A DNA stretch of 64,000 nt from Actinoplanes octamycinicus (GCF_014205225.1 NZ_JACHNB010000001.1:7483501-7547500), one strand, 5' to 3'; shown: positions 20,085 to 29,022, numbered from the stretch's first letter. Made by a program: numbers and translations. The notes: generated by a model from the sequence alone, not told the origin.

Positions 20085-20858
20085 TCAGCTGCCGCCGGTG
20101 ACCCGCAGCGTCTCGCCGGTGGTGTTGCCGTTGGCCGCCGAGCCGAGGAACAGCACGGCGGCGGCCACGTCCTCCGGGGTGGACATCCGCCGGGTGGGCA
20201 GCGTGGCGGCCTTCGCCTCGCGGGCCGGCGCGGGCATGTGGGTGAGCACGTTGCCGGTCAGCGTCTGCCCGGGCACCACGGTGTTGACCAGGATGCCGCG
20301 GTCGCCGAGCTCCCAGGCCAGGCTGCGGGCCAGGCCGTAGAGGGCGGACTTGCCGGCGCCGTACGACCCGGCGCCGGGCACCCCGGTGTCGGCCAGGCCG
20401 GCGCCGAGGAAGACGATCCGCCCCCACGGCCGCCCGCGCATCGCCGGCAGCGCCGCCTGCACCAGGTGGTAGGTGCCGCCGATGGTGGTCTGCAGCACGT
20501 CCTGCCACTGCTTGGCCGGCACGTCCTCGAAGGCCGGGCGGGGCGCGCCGGGCCGCGGGATCGCCTCGCCCCAGCTGATCGCGTTCGCGACCAGCACGTC
20601 CAGGCCGCCCCAGCGCTCGGTCAGCCGCTCCACGGCCTCCCGGGCGGTGCGTTCGTCGCGCAGGTCGTACCGGGAGATGTCGGCCTCGCCGCCGGCGCCC
20701 CGGACCGCCTCCGCGGTCTGCTCGGCCCCGTCCCGGTTGTCGTGATAGGTGATGCCGACGCGGGCGCCCTCGGCCGCGTAGGCCAGCGCGGTCGCCCGCC
20801 CGATGCCGGAGCTGGAGCCGGTGATCAGCACGACCTTGCCGGTGAGATCGGTTCGCAT
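20085..20858 (-). CDS. SDR-family oxidoreductase with altered catalytic Ser
   Basis: 257 residues. Cofactor motif TGSSSGIGRA and YxxxK (SYGAGK) are present, and the C-terminus has TTGETLRVTGG. The residue 13 before Tyr, normally Ser, is Ala (FLGAGLADTG), and the NNAG element reads VANAIS. It may bind NAD(P) but have changed or lost reductase activity. Start ATG 20858 (MRTDL) with GAGGAGTGACC. Last gene of the leftward operon that begins at 25807. Confidence 0.85.
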   Translation of the reverse strand: MRTDLTGKVVLITGSSSGIGRATALAYAAEGARVGITYHDNRDGAEQTAEAVRGAGGEADISRYDLRDERTAREAVERLTERWGGLDVLVANAISWGEAIPRPGAPRPAFEDVPAKQWQDVLQTTIGGTYHLVQAALPAMRGRPWGRIVFLGAGLADTGVPGAGSYGAGKSALYGLARSLAWELGDRGILVNTVVPGQTLTGNVLTHMPAPAREAKAATLPTRRMSTPEDVAAAVLFLGSAANGNTTGETLRVTGGS

Positions 20859-20871
20859 GGTCACTCCTCGT

Positions 20872-22407
20872 TCATGCCGTCGCGGGGAACAGGACGCCGC
20901 GGACCGCGGCGAGCAGGGCCTTGGCCGGGTCGGCCGGACCGGCCGGGGACCGCCAGGCCACGAACCCGTCCGGGCGGACCAGCACCGCCTCGCCGGTCTC
21001 CAGCCGGTACGCCCGCCGGAACTCGTCCGTGTCGATCGCGCAGGCGTCGATCCGCACGCCGGTGACGGCGGCCGCCGACCGGGCCGCCTCGGTCCACCGG
21101 TCGCCGGGCCCGGCGGCCAGCACGGTGAACCCGGCCCCGAACAGGTCCAGGGTGGAGCTCTCGGCGCCGTCCCGGCGCAGCCAGACGTGCGGCGCCCGGG
21201 TGCCCGGCTCGGCGGGCAGGCCGGCCGGCTCCACGCCCGGCACCGGATAGCGGTAGCCCATGGTCACCGCCTGCGCGTCGTGCACCACCGCGTCCGGTCG
21301 CTGCCCGGACCGGACCGCGAGCTGCAGGGCGCCCTGCGCGGCGGCGAACGCGCCGACCGGGCGGCGCTCGCTGTCGTAGGTCTCCAGCAGCTCCGGCCCG
21401 GCCGTGCCGGCCAGCACCGCGGCCAGCTTCCAGGCCAGGTTGTGCGCGTCGGCGATGCCGGTGTTCGCGCCGTAGCCACCGGTCGGCGGGATCACGTGGG
21501 CGGCGTCGCCGGCCAGCAGCACCCGGCCGTCGACGTAGCGGGTGGCGGTCGACTCGGCCATGTCCCACGGGAAGCGGGAGCGGATCCGTACGTCGATGTC
21601 GTCGACGCCGATCGCGGCCCGGACCAGCTCGGCGCACCGCGAGTCGGTGAAGTCCTCGAGGCTCTCGCCGCGCTCCGGGTCGTAGCCGACGATCAGCGTG
21701 CCCTCGCGCAGCGTGTCGTCGTGCACCAGGATGCCGCGGACCCGGTCGTTGCCCACGTGCACCACGCTGAACCGCCGTCCGTCCAGGACCGGCGCCATGT
21801 CCGCGTAGAAGGCGATGCTGACATGCCGCGAGATCACCCCCCGTCCGGTACGGGGAATGCCCAGTGCCTCCCGCACCGGGCTGCGCGGCCCGTCCGCCCC
21901 GATCAGATAGTCGGCGCGGATCCGGAGTCGCTGCCCGGTCTGCTCGTCGGTCAGCACCGCGTCCACCCCGGACGGGTCCTGGGTGAACGAGGTGAGCGTG
22001 GTGGCGAACCGCAGGTCCGCGCCGAGCTCCTCGGCCCGCGCCCGGAGCAGCGGCTCCAGCCGGTCCTGGGTGAGCAGCAGCAGCCGGCACGGGGTGACCG
22101 TGTCGAGGTCGTCCTCGTCCATCTCGGTCCGGCTGAACGTGGTCCGCCCGGCGAGCGACTCGACCCCGGCCCGGGTGCGGTGCCCGGCGAACCCGGCCGC
22201 CGCCTTGAGCGCCCGCTCCTCCAGCCCGGCCTGGCGCAGCAGCTCCATGGTGCGCGGGTAGTAGCCGACCGCGCGCGGGTGCACCGAGGTGCCCGGATGC
22301 CGCTCCACCAGCACGCAGGACACGCCCTGCCGGGCCAGGAACAGCGCGCTGGACAGGCCGACCAGGCTACCCCCGGCGATCAGCACCGGCGTATACGTTT
22401 CTCTCAT
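20872..22407 (-). CDS. FAD-dependent aromatic hydroxylase 2 (class A)
   Basis: 511 residues. FAD motif VLIAGGSLVGLSSALFL, YLIGADGPRSPVR, and VLLAGDAAHVIPPTGGYG, with a C-terminal thioredoxin-like domain ending VLVRPDGFVAWRS. Same subfamily as hydroxylases 1 and 3. ATG preceded by GGAGGAATCG. Its 5' end overlaps the transporter 3' end by 41 bases, an unusually long same-strand overlap. Confidence 0.9.
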   Translation of the reverse strand: MRETYTPVLIAGGSLVGLSSALFLARQGVSCVLVERHPGTSVHPRAVGYYPRTMELLRQAGLEERALKAAAGFAGHRTRAGVESLAGRTTFSRTEMDEDDLDTVTPCRLLLLTQDRLEPLLRARAEELGADLRFATTLTSFTQDPSGVDAVLTDEQTGQRLRIRADYLIGADGPRSPVREALGIPRTGRGVISRHVSIAFYADMAPVLDGRRFSVVHVGNDRVRGILVHDDTLREGTLIVGYDPERGESLEDFTDSRCAELVRAAIGVDDIDVRIRSRFPWDMAESTATRYVDGRVLLAGDAAHVIPPTGGYGANTGIADAHNLAWKLAAVLAGTAGPELLETYDSERRPVGAFAAAQGALQLAVRSGQRPDAVVHDAQAVTMGYRYPVPGVEPAGLPAEPGTRAPHVWLRRDGAESSTLDLFGAGFTVLAAGPGDRWTEAARSAAAVTGVRIDACAIDTDEFRRAYRLETGEAVLVRPDGFVAWRSPAGPADPAKALLAAVRGVLFPATA

Positions 22408-23776
22408 CGATTCCTCCGCTTGTCGGGATGGAAAGGTCCGGTCCGGCCACCAGCAGGGCGACCCCGGCCAGCACCACCGCCAGGCCGCAGCCGGCGAAGT
22501 AGATCTCCGGTTCCAGCACGCTCGTGAGCAGGTAGAGCCGGTTGCCGACCAGCGCGCCGAGGGCCGCGAACAGGCCGTACAGGCCGAGGTAGCGAGCGGT
22601 CAGCCCGGGCGGCGCGAGCCGGGCGGTGATCGCCAGGCCGAGCGGCCCGACCACCAGCTCGCCGGCCGCCTGCAGCAGGTAGACGCCGCACAGCCAGCCC
22701 GCGGACACCGGCCCGGTGGCGGCCTGCCGCTGCGCCACAGCCAGCAGCACGAAGCTGGCGCCGCCGGCGGCGAGCGCGGCCGCGAACGACCGGGCCGGGC
22801 GCCGCGGGATGTCCCGCCGCCGGCGCACCAGGGCGTAGACCGGCGCGAGCAGCAGCACCAGCGCCGGGTGCAGCGCCTGCAGCCAGGCGGCCGGCACGGT
22901 GAACCCGCTGATCGTCCGGTCGGTGTGGTCGCGGGCGAACAGCGCCAGCGCCGACGAGCCCTGCGCGAAGATCAGCCAGTACGCCGCCGACGCGCCGAGC
23001 AGCCAGGCCAGCGCGGCCAGCCGCCGCCCGGCGACCGGGTCGTCGGCCACCGCCCGGCGCAGCAGGCGCAGGTCGACGAACGGCGCGGCGACGGTGACCA
23101 GGCCCAGCCCGATCAGCACCGGGGTGATCGACAGCCGGGACCCGGCGGCCACGAGCAGCACGCCGAGGCCGGCCGCGGACCACGCCAGCCGCCGCCGGGC
23201 CGCCGCCGGCAGCGGGCGCAGCGGGCCGTGCGACGGCACCGGGCCGGTCGCGAAGACGGCCAGGCCCACCGCCATCACCACGGCCGGGGCGGCGAACGCG
23301 ACCGCCCACCCGGCCCGGTCCGCGGCCAGCCCGGCGACCAGCGGCCCGGCGATCGCGCTGAACTGGATGCTGACGTAGAACACCGAGTACAGCGACGCGG
23401 TGTGGGTGCGCCCGGACGGCAGCTCGGCGACCAGCGCGGCGGTGGCCGGTTTGACCAGGCCGGTGCCGACCGCGATGCACAGCAGCCCCGGGTACACCGC
23501 GACGGTGGCGAGCAGCAGGTGCCCCGCGGCGATCAGCAGGCCGCCGGTGAGCGCGGTGGCACGGGGGCCGAGCAGCCGGTCGGCAACCCAGCCGCCCAGG
23601 CCCCCGCTCAGGAAGGACAGCGAGACGTACGCGCCGAAGACCGCCGCCGCCTGCCCGGCCGGCAGCCCGGGGCCGTCCGCCGCGACCAGGTAGAGCACCA
23701 GCGTCGCGGCCAGCCCGAAGAAGCTGAACCGCTCGCACATGTCCAGCACGAACAGCGGTCCCAGCCGTCCGGTCAC
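22367..23776 (-). CDS. POT/PTR2-family MFS transporter, likely product exporter or self-resistance
   Basis: 469 residues, about 12-14 membrane helices. Begins MTGRLGPLFVLDMCERFSFFGLA; the CERFSFFG block is the proton-dependent oligopeptide transporter signature, and GGWVADRLLGPR is the cytoplasmic MFS loop. GTG start with GGGAGGCGGC, overlapping the stop of the small upstream ORF (GTGA). In a biosynthetic cluster a product export role is likely, though POT proteins classically import peptides. Confidence 0.8.
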   Translation of the reverse strand: MTGRLGPLFVLDMCERFSFFGLAATLVLYLVAADGPGLPAGQAAAVFGAYVSLSFLSGGLGGWVADRLLGPRATALTGGLLIAAGHLLLATVAVYPGLLCIAVGTGLVKPATAALVAELPSGRTHTASLYSVFYVSIQFSAIAGPLVAGLAADRAGWAVAFAAPAVVMAVGLAVFATGPVPSHGPLRPLPAAARRRLAWSAAGLGVLLVAAGSRLSITPVLIGLGLVTVAAPFVDLRLLRRAVADDPVAGRRLAALAWLLGASAAYWLIFAQGSSALALFARDHTDRTISGFTVPAAWLQALHPALVLLLAPVYALVRRRRDIPRRPARSFAAALAAGGASFVLLAVAQRQAATGPVSAGWLCGVYLLQAAGELVVGPLGLAITARLAPPGLTARYLGLYGLFAALGALVGNRLYLLTSVLEPEIYFAGCGLAVVLAGVALLVAGPDLSIPTSGGIDERNVYAGADRRG

Positions 23777-23967
23777 GCCGCCTCCCGGTCCGCCATGTCG
23801 AGCAGCGGCAGCAGTTGCTGGACCTCGCCGAGCTGGGTCCAGAGCAGCCGCTCGGCCCGCAGGCCGGTCGGCGGCGGGACCGCCGCGCCGAAGTGCGCCG
23901 CGCCGACCGCGATCAGCCCCTCCCAGAGCAGGGCCGCGCCGGTCTGGCACCACCGTGGCCACCTCAC
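23773..23967 (-). CDS. Small unknown protein, coupled on both sides
   Basis: 64 residues; not recognised. GTG start overlaps the stop of the FAD-linked oxidase (GTGA) and its stop overlaps the transporter GTG (GTGA), so a real gene fills the gap exactly. N-terminal RWPRWCQTGAALLWEGLIAV could be a membrane-associated helix; the C-terminus is Leu/Gln rich (LGEVQQLLPLLDMADRE), possibly helical. Could be a helper of the adjacent oxidase or transporter. Confidence 0.6.
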   Translation of the reverse strand: MRWPRWCQTGAALLWEGLIAVGAAHFGAAVPPPTGLRAERLLWTQLGEVQQLLPLLDMADREAA

Positions 23968-25391
23968 GGCGCGACGCTCTGCTCGTGCCGGAAGAAGTCG
24001 CCCGGGTCGACCGCGCGCTTGACCGCCCGCAGGCGCGCCAGGTTCGCGCCGAAGAACCGGGACGGCCAGTCCGGCTCCGGGCGGGTGCTCGGGAAGTTGA
24101 CGTACGACCCGCAGGCCACCGGCGCCAGCGTGGCGGCGGTCCGGTCGGTCCACGCCCAGGCGGCCGGCATCGCCTCCGGGCTCGGGGCGCGCAGCGCGTA
24201 CTGGAAGCCGGCCAGGAACCGGGCGCTCCGGTGCGGGTACGCGGTGGCCGCCGGATCCACGTCGTTCGCCCGCCCGCCGACCGCGATGAACAACAGGTAC
24301 CGCTCCTGGTCCAGGGACGGGTCCCAGGCCTCGACCGCGGCCGACGCCTCGGCGGCGGTCATCGCCCGGTCGGTGAGCCGGTAGGTGCGCAGCGTCATCG
24401 GATGCCGGTGACCGCGGGCCACCGGGCTGCTGCCGGCGCGGTGGCACTCGGCCGGCGACAGGTCGCCGCACAGGCTGCGGTGCATCGCCTCGGCGTACGG
24501 CTCCGGCCCGGTCACCCGGGACTCGGCCGGCGCGCTGCCGGCGCCCTCGGCCAGGTGCGCCAGCTCGGCGGCGAGCCGGTCGGCGCCGCCCAGCGAGACG
24601 CCCCAGACCCGGACCGAGGCCGGCTTGCCGGGACCGAACGAGGGCAGCACCACCAGCGAGGAGCCGAGCGTGTCCGGGGCGGCCACGCACCAGTCCTGCC
24701 AGGCGGCCACCACCTCGGCGGCGCGCTCGATCGGCCAGGTGGTGTCGTAGCGGACCAGGTACGGTGCGGCGATCGCGCGGACCTCGTAGTCGACCACCAC
24801 GCCGAAGGTGCCGCCGCCACCGCCGCGCAGCGCCCAGAACAGATCCGGCTCCACCTCCTCGCTGCAGTGCACCAGGCGGCCGTCGGCGAGCACCACGTCG
24901 GCCGAGACCAGCCGGTCGCTGCCCACCCCGAACCGGCGGGTCTGCCAGCCGAGGCCGCCGCCGGCCAGGAAGCCGCCGGCCGCGACGGTCGGGAAGGTGC
25001 CGGTGACGATCTGCCGGCCGAGCGGGCCGAGCCGGTCCAGCGCGTCGACCGAGCGCAGCCCCGGTCCGAGATGGACGGTGGCGCCGGTGAGCCGGATGTG
25101 GTCGAGCCGGGACACGTCGATGACCAGCGCCTCGCCGGTGGACCAGCCGTTGTGGCTGTGCCCGCCGCTGCGCAGGCGTACCGGCAGGTCCTGCTCGGCG
25201 GCGAAGCGGACCGCGGCCTGCACGTCGGCGACCGTGGCGCAGTAGGCCACGGCCAGCGGCGCGATCGCGTCGAACTCGACCTGCTGCAGCTCGCGGGCCT
25301 GCGGATAGCGCTCGTCGCCGGGACGGATCAGGTCACCGGTGAGCCGGGCGGTCAGCGCGCCCCAGGCCACCGAGGATGCGACGGACGGCAT
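23964..25391 (-). CDS. FAD-linked oxidase, berberine-bridge enzyme type
   Basis: 475 residues. FAD-binding type 4 domain with RSGGHSHNG, whose His is the usual covalent FAD site. The second, Cys, attachment site of bicovalent enzymes is not seen (TGTFPTVAAGG). The substrate domain and C-terminal FFGANLARLRAVKRAVDPGDFF segment are typical. Such enzymes oxidise phenols or alcohols in polyketide tailoring. ATG start shares a base with the upstream stop (TAATG). Confidence 0.85.
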   Translation of the reverse strand: MPSVASSVAWGALTARLTGDLIRPGDERYPQARELQQVEFDAIAPLAVAYCATVADVQAAVRFAAEQDLPVRLRSGGHSHNGWSTGEALVIDVSRLDHIRLTGATVHLGPGLRSVDALDRLGPLGRQIVTGTFPTVAAGGFLAGGGLGWQTRRFGVGSDRLVSADVVLADGRLVHCSEEVEPDLFWALRGGGGGTFGVVVDYEVRAIAAPYLVRYDTTWPIERAAEVVAAWQDWCVAAPDTLGSSLVVLPSFGPGKPASVRVWGVSLGGADRLAAELAHLAEGAGSAPAESRVTGPEPYAEAMHRSLCGDLSPAECHRAGSSPVARGHRHPMTLRTYRLTDRAMTAAEASAAVEAWDPSLDQERYLLFIAVGGRANDVDPAATAYPHRSARFLAGFQYALRAPSPEAMPAAWAWTDRTAATLAPVACGSYVNFPSTRPEPDWPSRFFGANLARLRAVKRAVDPGDFFRHEQSVAP

Positions 25392-25807
25392 TACCGGTCG
25401 ACGCCGTACTTGGTGGCGGTGACCGCCGACCCGCCGTGGCTGCGCAGCGGCTTGCCGTCGGCGTCGTGGAAGGTCGCGCCGCCCTCGCCGGTCCAGCTGT
25501 CGGCCGCGGTCAGCGTGCCGCGCACGGTGATGTGCGCGGTGCCCTTGAAACCGCCGTCCGCGTCGGCGGCCAGGATGTGCGCGTTGTAGACGAAGGTGTC
25601 CGGGCCGGTGGCGGCCCAGTTCCCGAGGCCGATGTTCTTCGCGTTCAGCTGGGTGAGGATGACTCCCCCGTCGGCGGTGAAGGCGGACAGGCCGACGACC
25701 GGGGTGCCGTCGTTGTCCAGCACGGTGGTCCAGGAGCCGACCAGCCGGCCGGCCACCGAGGCGCGATGATCGGCGGTCGGGGTGGTGGTGACGGCGACGT
25801 CGCTCAC
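25391..25807 (-). CDS. Small beta-rich (calycin/lipocalin-like) protein
   Basis: 138 residues; function not known. VAGRLVGSWTTVLDNDGTPVV, QLNAKNIGLGNW and GTAHITVRGTLTAADSWTGEGG suggest a small beta-barrel of lipocalin type, perhaps a ligand-binding or cyclase-like protein. GTG start with GACAGGAGAGCGCC. First gene of the leftward operon 25807-20085 (this protein, oxidase, small ORF, transporter, hydroxylase 2, SDR). Confidence 0.55.
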   Translation of the reverse strand: MSDVAVTTTPTADHRASVAGRLVGSWTTVLDNDGTPVVGLSAFTADGGVILTQLNAKNIGLGNWAATGPDTFVYNAHILAADADGGFKGTAHITVRGTLTAADSWTGEGGATFHDADGKPLRSHGGSAVTATKYGVDR

Positions 25808-25870
25808 GGCGCTCTCCTGTCTGCACTGCGCGGGCCGGTCCCGCGCCGGCCATCACTCTCAGATCCGGGA

Positions 25871-25897
25871 CTCAAGCGCCGGTCGAGTGACGCTGTA
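25871..25897 (-). promoter_or_regulatory. SARP-like box for the 25807-20085 operon
   Basis: CTCAA (25871), GTCGA (25882), CTGTA (25893) on the plus strand, 11-base period; TACAG, TCGAC, TTGAG in transcription direction, followed after 10 bases by GAGAGT as a possible -10. It is the weakest match of the set. Confidence 0.45.
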
Positions 25898-25930
25898 GCC
25901 GTCGCGCGGTAGCATCTCGCCGGGGTGAGG

Positions 25931-25952
25931 TCATATGCATGACGTCACTCAT
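25931..25952. promoter_or_regulatory. MarR-type operator candidate in the divergent region
   Basis: TCATATGCATGAC (25931-25943) continuing into the palindrome TGACGTCA (25940-25947). It lies 30 bases upstream of the MarR gene at 25973 and opposite the operon starting at 25807. Shares 12 of 13 bases with the site at 14456. Confidence 0.55.
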
Positions 25953-25972
25953 AAGACTCAGGAGCGGGGGAC

Positions 25973-26461
25973 ATGGACGCGACCAGCGGCACGACGCGAG
26001 CGGAAGAGCTGATGGACGCGGTGGGCCCGGCCTTCTCCCGGCTGGGCCGGTCGGTCGCGCTGAACGCGCAGAAACCGATCTCGCGCCGGGATCTGACCCG
26101 GACCCGGGTGCTGCAGATCGCGTACGACGCCGCCGAGCGGGCCGACCACGACATCACCGTCGGTGACATCGCCGAGCGGCTCGCGGTCGATCCGTCGGCC
26201 GCGAGCCGCATGGTGTCCGACGCCATCTCGGCCGGTTATCTGCGCCGGGTCGCCTCCCAGCGGGACGGCCGGCGGACCGTGGTGCAGCTGACCGACGCGG
26301 GCAGCGCGATGCTGGCCGATTTCCGCCAGCACCAGCGCGCCGCCTACGAGCACATCACCCGGGACTGGCCGGAGCAGGAGCGCCTGGAGTTCGCCCGGCT
26401 GCTGATCAAGTATGTCGACGCGCTGGCCGCGCTGCCCGCGGTGCCGGAGCGCGAGGACTAG
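25973..26461 (+). CDS. MarR-family transcriptional regulator 1
   Basis: 162 residues. Winged helix with TVGDIAERLAVDPSAASRMVSDAI recognition region and wing RDGRRTVVQLTDAG. Close paralogue of the regulator at 34623 (shared SRMVSD, ASQRDGRRTV, ITRDW, LLKYVDALA-type C-terminus). ATG with CAGGAGCGGGGGAC. Likely binds the palindrome just upstream and represses itself and neighbours until a ligand, perhaps the product, is bound. 4-base convergent overlap with the methyltransferase. Confidence 0.9.
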   Translation: MDATSGTTRAEELMDAVGPAFSRLGRSVALNAQKPISRRDLTRTRVLQIAYDAAERADHDITVGDIAERLAVDPSAASRMVSDAISAGYLRRVASQRDGRRTVVQLTDAGSAMLADFRQHQRAAYEHITRDWPEQERLEFARLLIKYVDALAALPAVPERED

Positions 26462-27264
26462 CTCTTGCGGGCCACGCCGGCCAGCATCGGCGCGTCGGCG
26501 CCCAGGCCGTCCGGGTCGCCGCCGGGCTCCGGGCGCCACAGCGGCACCGGCACCACGCCCGGTTCGAGCAGCTCCAGCCCGTGGAAGAGGGACGTCACCT
26601 CGGCGCGGTCCCGCCAGATCACCTCGTTGACCGCGCCCTGGTAACGCGCCGCGAAACCGGGCGTGGCGTCCGGGACGGTCTCCGCCCCGGCGTGCGTGAC
26701 GACCAGGTAGCTGCCCGGGGCGAGCGGGTCGACGTACCGGTCGACCAGCGCGACCGGGTCGGCGTCCGGCGGCACGAAGTGGATGATCGCGGCCAGGATC
26801 ACCGCGATCGGCTGGTCGAAGTCGAGCAGCGCGCGGGTCTGCGGGGCGTCCAGGATGTCCGTCCACTTGAAGATGTCGCCCTGGATCGCGACGGCGCGCG
26901 GCTCGTCGGCCAGGATCGCCCCGGCGTGCGCCACCGCGACCGGGTCGATGTCGACGTAGACCACCCGGCTGTCCGGGGCGCAGGCGAGCGCGATCTCGTG
27001 CACGTTGCCCTCGGTCGGGATCCCCGAGCCGACGTCCAGGAACTGCCGGATGCCGAGCCCGGACAGCTCGCGCACGGCCCGGCGCAGGAACGCGCGGTTG
27101 GCCCGGAAGGTCTGCGGCAGCATCGGGTTGGCCTGTTCGACGGTGCGGCCGACCTCCCGGTCCACCGGGAAGTTGTGTGAGCCGCCGATCCAGTAGTCGT
27201 AGACCCGAGCGATGCTCGGCCTGTCGATGTCGATCTCCGGCGGCGCCCAGCTGGGACGGGTCAC
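26458..27264 (-). CDS. DUF574-family SAM-dependent methyltransferase
   Basis: 268 residues. Family features DIDRPSIARVYDYWIGG, FLDVGSGIPTEGNVHEIA (SAM site) and VIWRDRAEVTSLFHGLELLEPG. This family is abundant in actinomycetes; substrates are mostly unknown. GTG start with GAGGAAATGCC. Position inside the cluster and the SARP-like box upstream argue for a tailoring role, but similar genes also occur outside clusters. Confidence 0.85.
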   Translation of the reverse strand: MTRPSWAPPEIDIDRPSIARVYDYWIGGSHNFPVDREVGRTVEQANPMLPQTFRANRAFLRRAVRELSGLGIRQFLDVGSGIPTEGNVHEIALACAPDSRVVYVDIDPVAVAHAGAILADEPRAVAIQGDIFKWTDILDAPQTRALLDFDQPIAVILAAIIHFVPPDADPVALVDRYVDPLAPGSYLVVTHAGAETVPDATPGFAARYQGAVNEVIWRDRAEVTSLFHGLELLEPGVVPVPLWRPEPGGDPDGLGADAPMLAGVARKS

Positions 27265-27318
27265 GGCATTTCCTCACTTCTCCTTGACGGTACGACGGCC
27301 TCACGCTGCCCGGCGGAG

Positions 27319-27345
27319 CTGGAATGTCGCTCGATCCTCGACGGA
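27319..27345 (-). promoter_or_regulatory. SARP-like box facing the DUF574 methyltransferase
   Basis: CTGGA (27319), CTCGA (27330), ACGGA (27341) on the plus strand; TCCGT, TCGAG, TCCAG toward 27264. It overlaps the opposite-facing box on the other strand. Confidence 0.5.
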
Positions 27346-27353
27346 ACCTCCAG
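27327..27353 (+). promoter_or_regulatory. SARP-like box facing flavin hydroxylase 3
   Basis: TCGCT (27327), TCGAC (27338), TCCAG (27349), 11-base period, in the direction of the hydroxylase starting at 27400. A divergent arrangement interleaved with the box for 27264. Confidence 0.5.
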
Positions 27354-27399
27354 CCGGTCCCGGTTTGCTGGGCGGGATTCCCGATCCGAAGGAGCATCC

Positions 27400-28971
27400 G
27401 TGACTGATGACGAGACACCCGTCCTGATCGTCGGCGGCAGCCTGGCCGGCCTGTCGTCCGCCCTGTTCCTGGCCCACCAGGGGATCCGCCCGCTGCTGGT
27501 CGAGCGGCATCCGCGGATCTCCGCGCACCCGCGGGCGCAGGCGGCCAGCCCGCGCACCATGGAGCTGCTGGACGCGATCGGCCTGGGCGACGAGGTGCGC
27601 GCGGCCGAGACCCCGAACGCCCAGTACGGCGACATCCTGCAGGTGGAGTCGCTGGCCGGCAAGGAGCTCGGCCGGTTCGACGGCCCGTTCCGGCACGACA
27701 CGCACGGGGTGAGCCGGACCGGGTGGACGCTGATCGGGCAGGACCGCCTGGAGCCGATCCTGCGCGCCCGGGCCGAGCAGCTCGGCGCCGACATCCGCTT
27801 CGGCACCGAGCTGGTCGGGCACACCCAGGACGCCGACGGGGTGACCGCGGTGATCCGTGGCGCCGACGGCGCCGAGCGCACCGTCCGGGCGAAGTACCTG
27901 ATCGCCGCGGACGGCCACCGCAGCCCGATCCGGGCCGAGCTGGGGATCGGCACCACCGGCCGGGGCACCTTCGGCCGCCAGATGATCATCCTGTTCCGGG
28001 CCGACCTGGAGCCGCTGGTCGCCGGCCGCAAGTTCTTCCTCTGCTTCGTCAGCAACCCGGACGTGCACGGCGTGCTGGGCCAGCTCGGCGCGGCCGGCAC
28101 CCGGCTGTGGTGCCTGGCGCCGAGCCTGCGCCCGGAGGACGGGCACCAGGAGTACCCGCCGGAGCGGTGCGTCGAGCTGGTCCGGGCCGCGGCCGGCGTG
28201 CCGGACCTGCCGCTGACCGTGACCGACGCGTCGAGCTGGGAGATCGCCGCCCGGGTCGCCGAGCGGTTCCGCGCGGGCCGGGTCTTCCTGGTCGGCGACT
28301 CGGCGCACGTGATGCCGCCGACCGGCGGCTTCGGCGGCAACATGGGCCTGCAGGACGCGCACAACCTGGCCTGGAAGCTGGCCCTGGTGCTGCGCGGCAC
28401 CGCCGCCCCGAGCCTGCTGGACACCTACGAGCCGGAGCGGCTGCCGGTCGCCGAGTTCACCGTCGAGCAGGGCGTCATCCGCTACCTGCAGCGCAGCGGC
28501 CTGGACCCGGAGGTGGCCGCCCGGCACCAGCCGGAGGCCACCGTGCTGTTCGGCCACCGGTACCGGTCGGCCGCGGTGCTCACCGAGGACGACGACCCAG
28601 CCGTGGTGGAGGATCCGCGGGAGGCGTCCGGCCGGCCCGGCACCCGGGCGCCCTACCTGCCGCTGCGCCACGGCGACCGCGAGGTGTCCCTGGCCGACCT
28701 GGTCCACCGGGACTTCACGCTGGTGGCCGCGGCCGGCGGCGACGCCTGGCTGGCGGCCGGCGAGAAGGCCGGCATCCCGCTGGACCGCTACCTGGTGGGC
28801 GCCGACCTGATCGACCCGGCCGGGCAGTTCCCCGCCCGGTACGGCGTCGGCGACACCGGCGCGGTGCTGATCCGTCCGGACGGCTTCGTGGCCTGGCGGG
28901 CGCCCGCGGTCACCGCCGACCCGGTGGAGTCGCTGCGGTCGGCCGTCGCCCGGCTGCTCGGGCACGAGTGA
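27400..28971 (+). CDS. FAD-dependent aromatic hydroxylase 3 (class A)
   Basis: 523 residues. VLIVGGSLAGLSSALFL FAD motif, YLIAADGHRSPIR, VFLVGDSAHVMPPTGGFG, and C-terminal LIRPDGFVAWRAP. GTG start with AAGGAGCATCC. The only biosynthetic gene of the central part on the plus strand. Same subfamily as hydroxylases 1 and 2, implying successive oxidations of one scaffold. Confidence 0.9.
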   Translation: MTDDETPVLIVGGSLAGLSSALFLAHQGIRPLLVERHPRISAHPRAQAASPRTMELLDAIGLGDEVRAAETPNAQYGDILQVESLAGKELGRFDGPFRHDTHGVSRTGWTLIGQDRLEPILRARAEQLGADIRFGTELVGHTQDADGVTAVIRGADGAERTVRAKYLIAADGHRSPIRAELGIGTTGRGTFGRQMIILFRADLEPLVAGRKFFLCFVSNPDVHGVLGQLGAAGTRLWCLAPSLRPEDGHQEYPPERCVELVRAAAGVPDLPLTVTDASSWEIAARVAERFRAGRVFLVGDSAHVMPPTGGFGGNMGLQDAHNLAWKLALVLRGTAAPSLLDTYEPERLPVAEFTVEQGVIRYLQRSGLDPEVAARHQPEATVLFGHRYRSAAVLTEDDDPAVVEDPREASGRPGTRAPYLPLRHGDREVSLADLVHRDFTLVAAAGGDAWLAAGEKAGIPLDRYLVGADLIDPAGQFPARYGVGDTGAVLIRPDGFVAWRAPAVTADPVESLRSAVARLLGHE

Positions 28972-28973
28972 AA

Positions 28974-29013
28974 CGCCGGTGGTCCTCCCCCGGGACGGGG
29001 AGGACCACCGGCG
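28974..29013. terminator. Bidirectional hairpin terminator
   Basis: Perfect 17-bp stem (28974-28990 with 28997-29013) and a 6-base loop between two convergent genes, 2 bases after one stop and 9 bases before the other. Confidence 0.75.
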
Positions 29014-29022
29014 CGTGGACGG

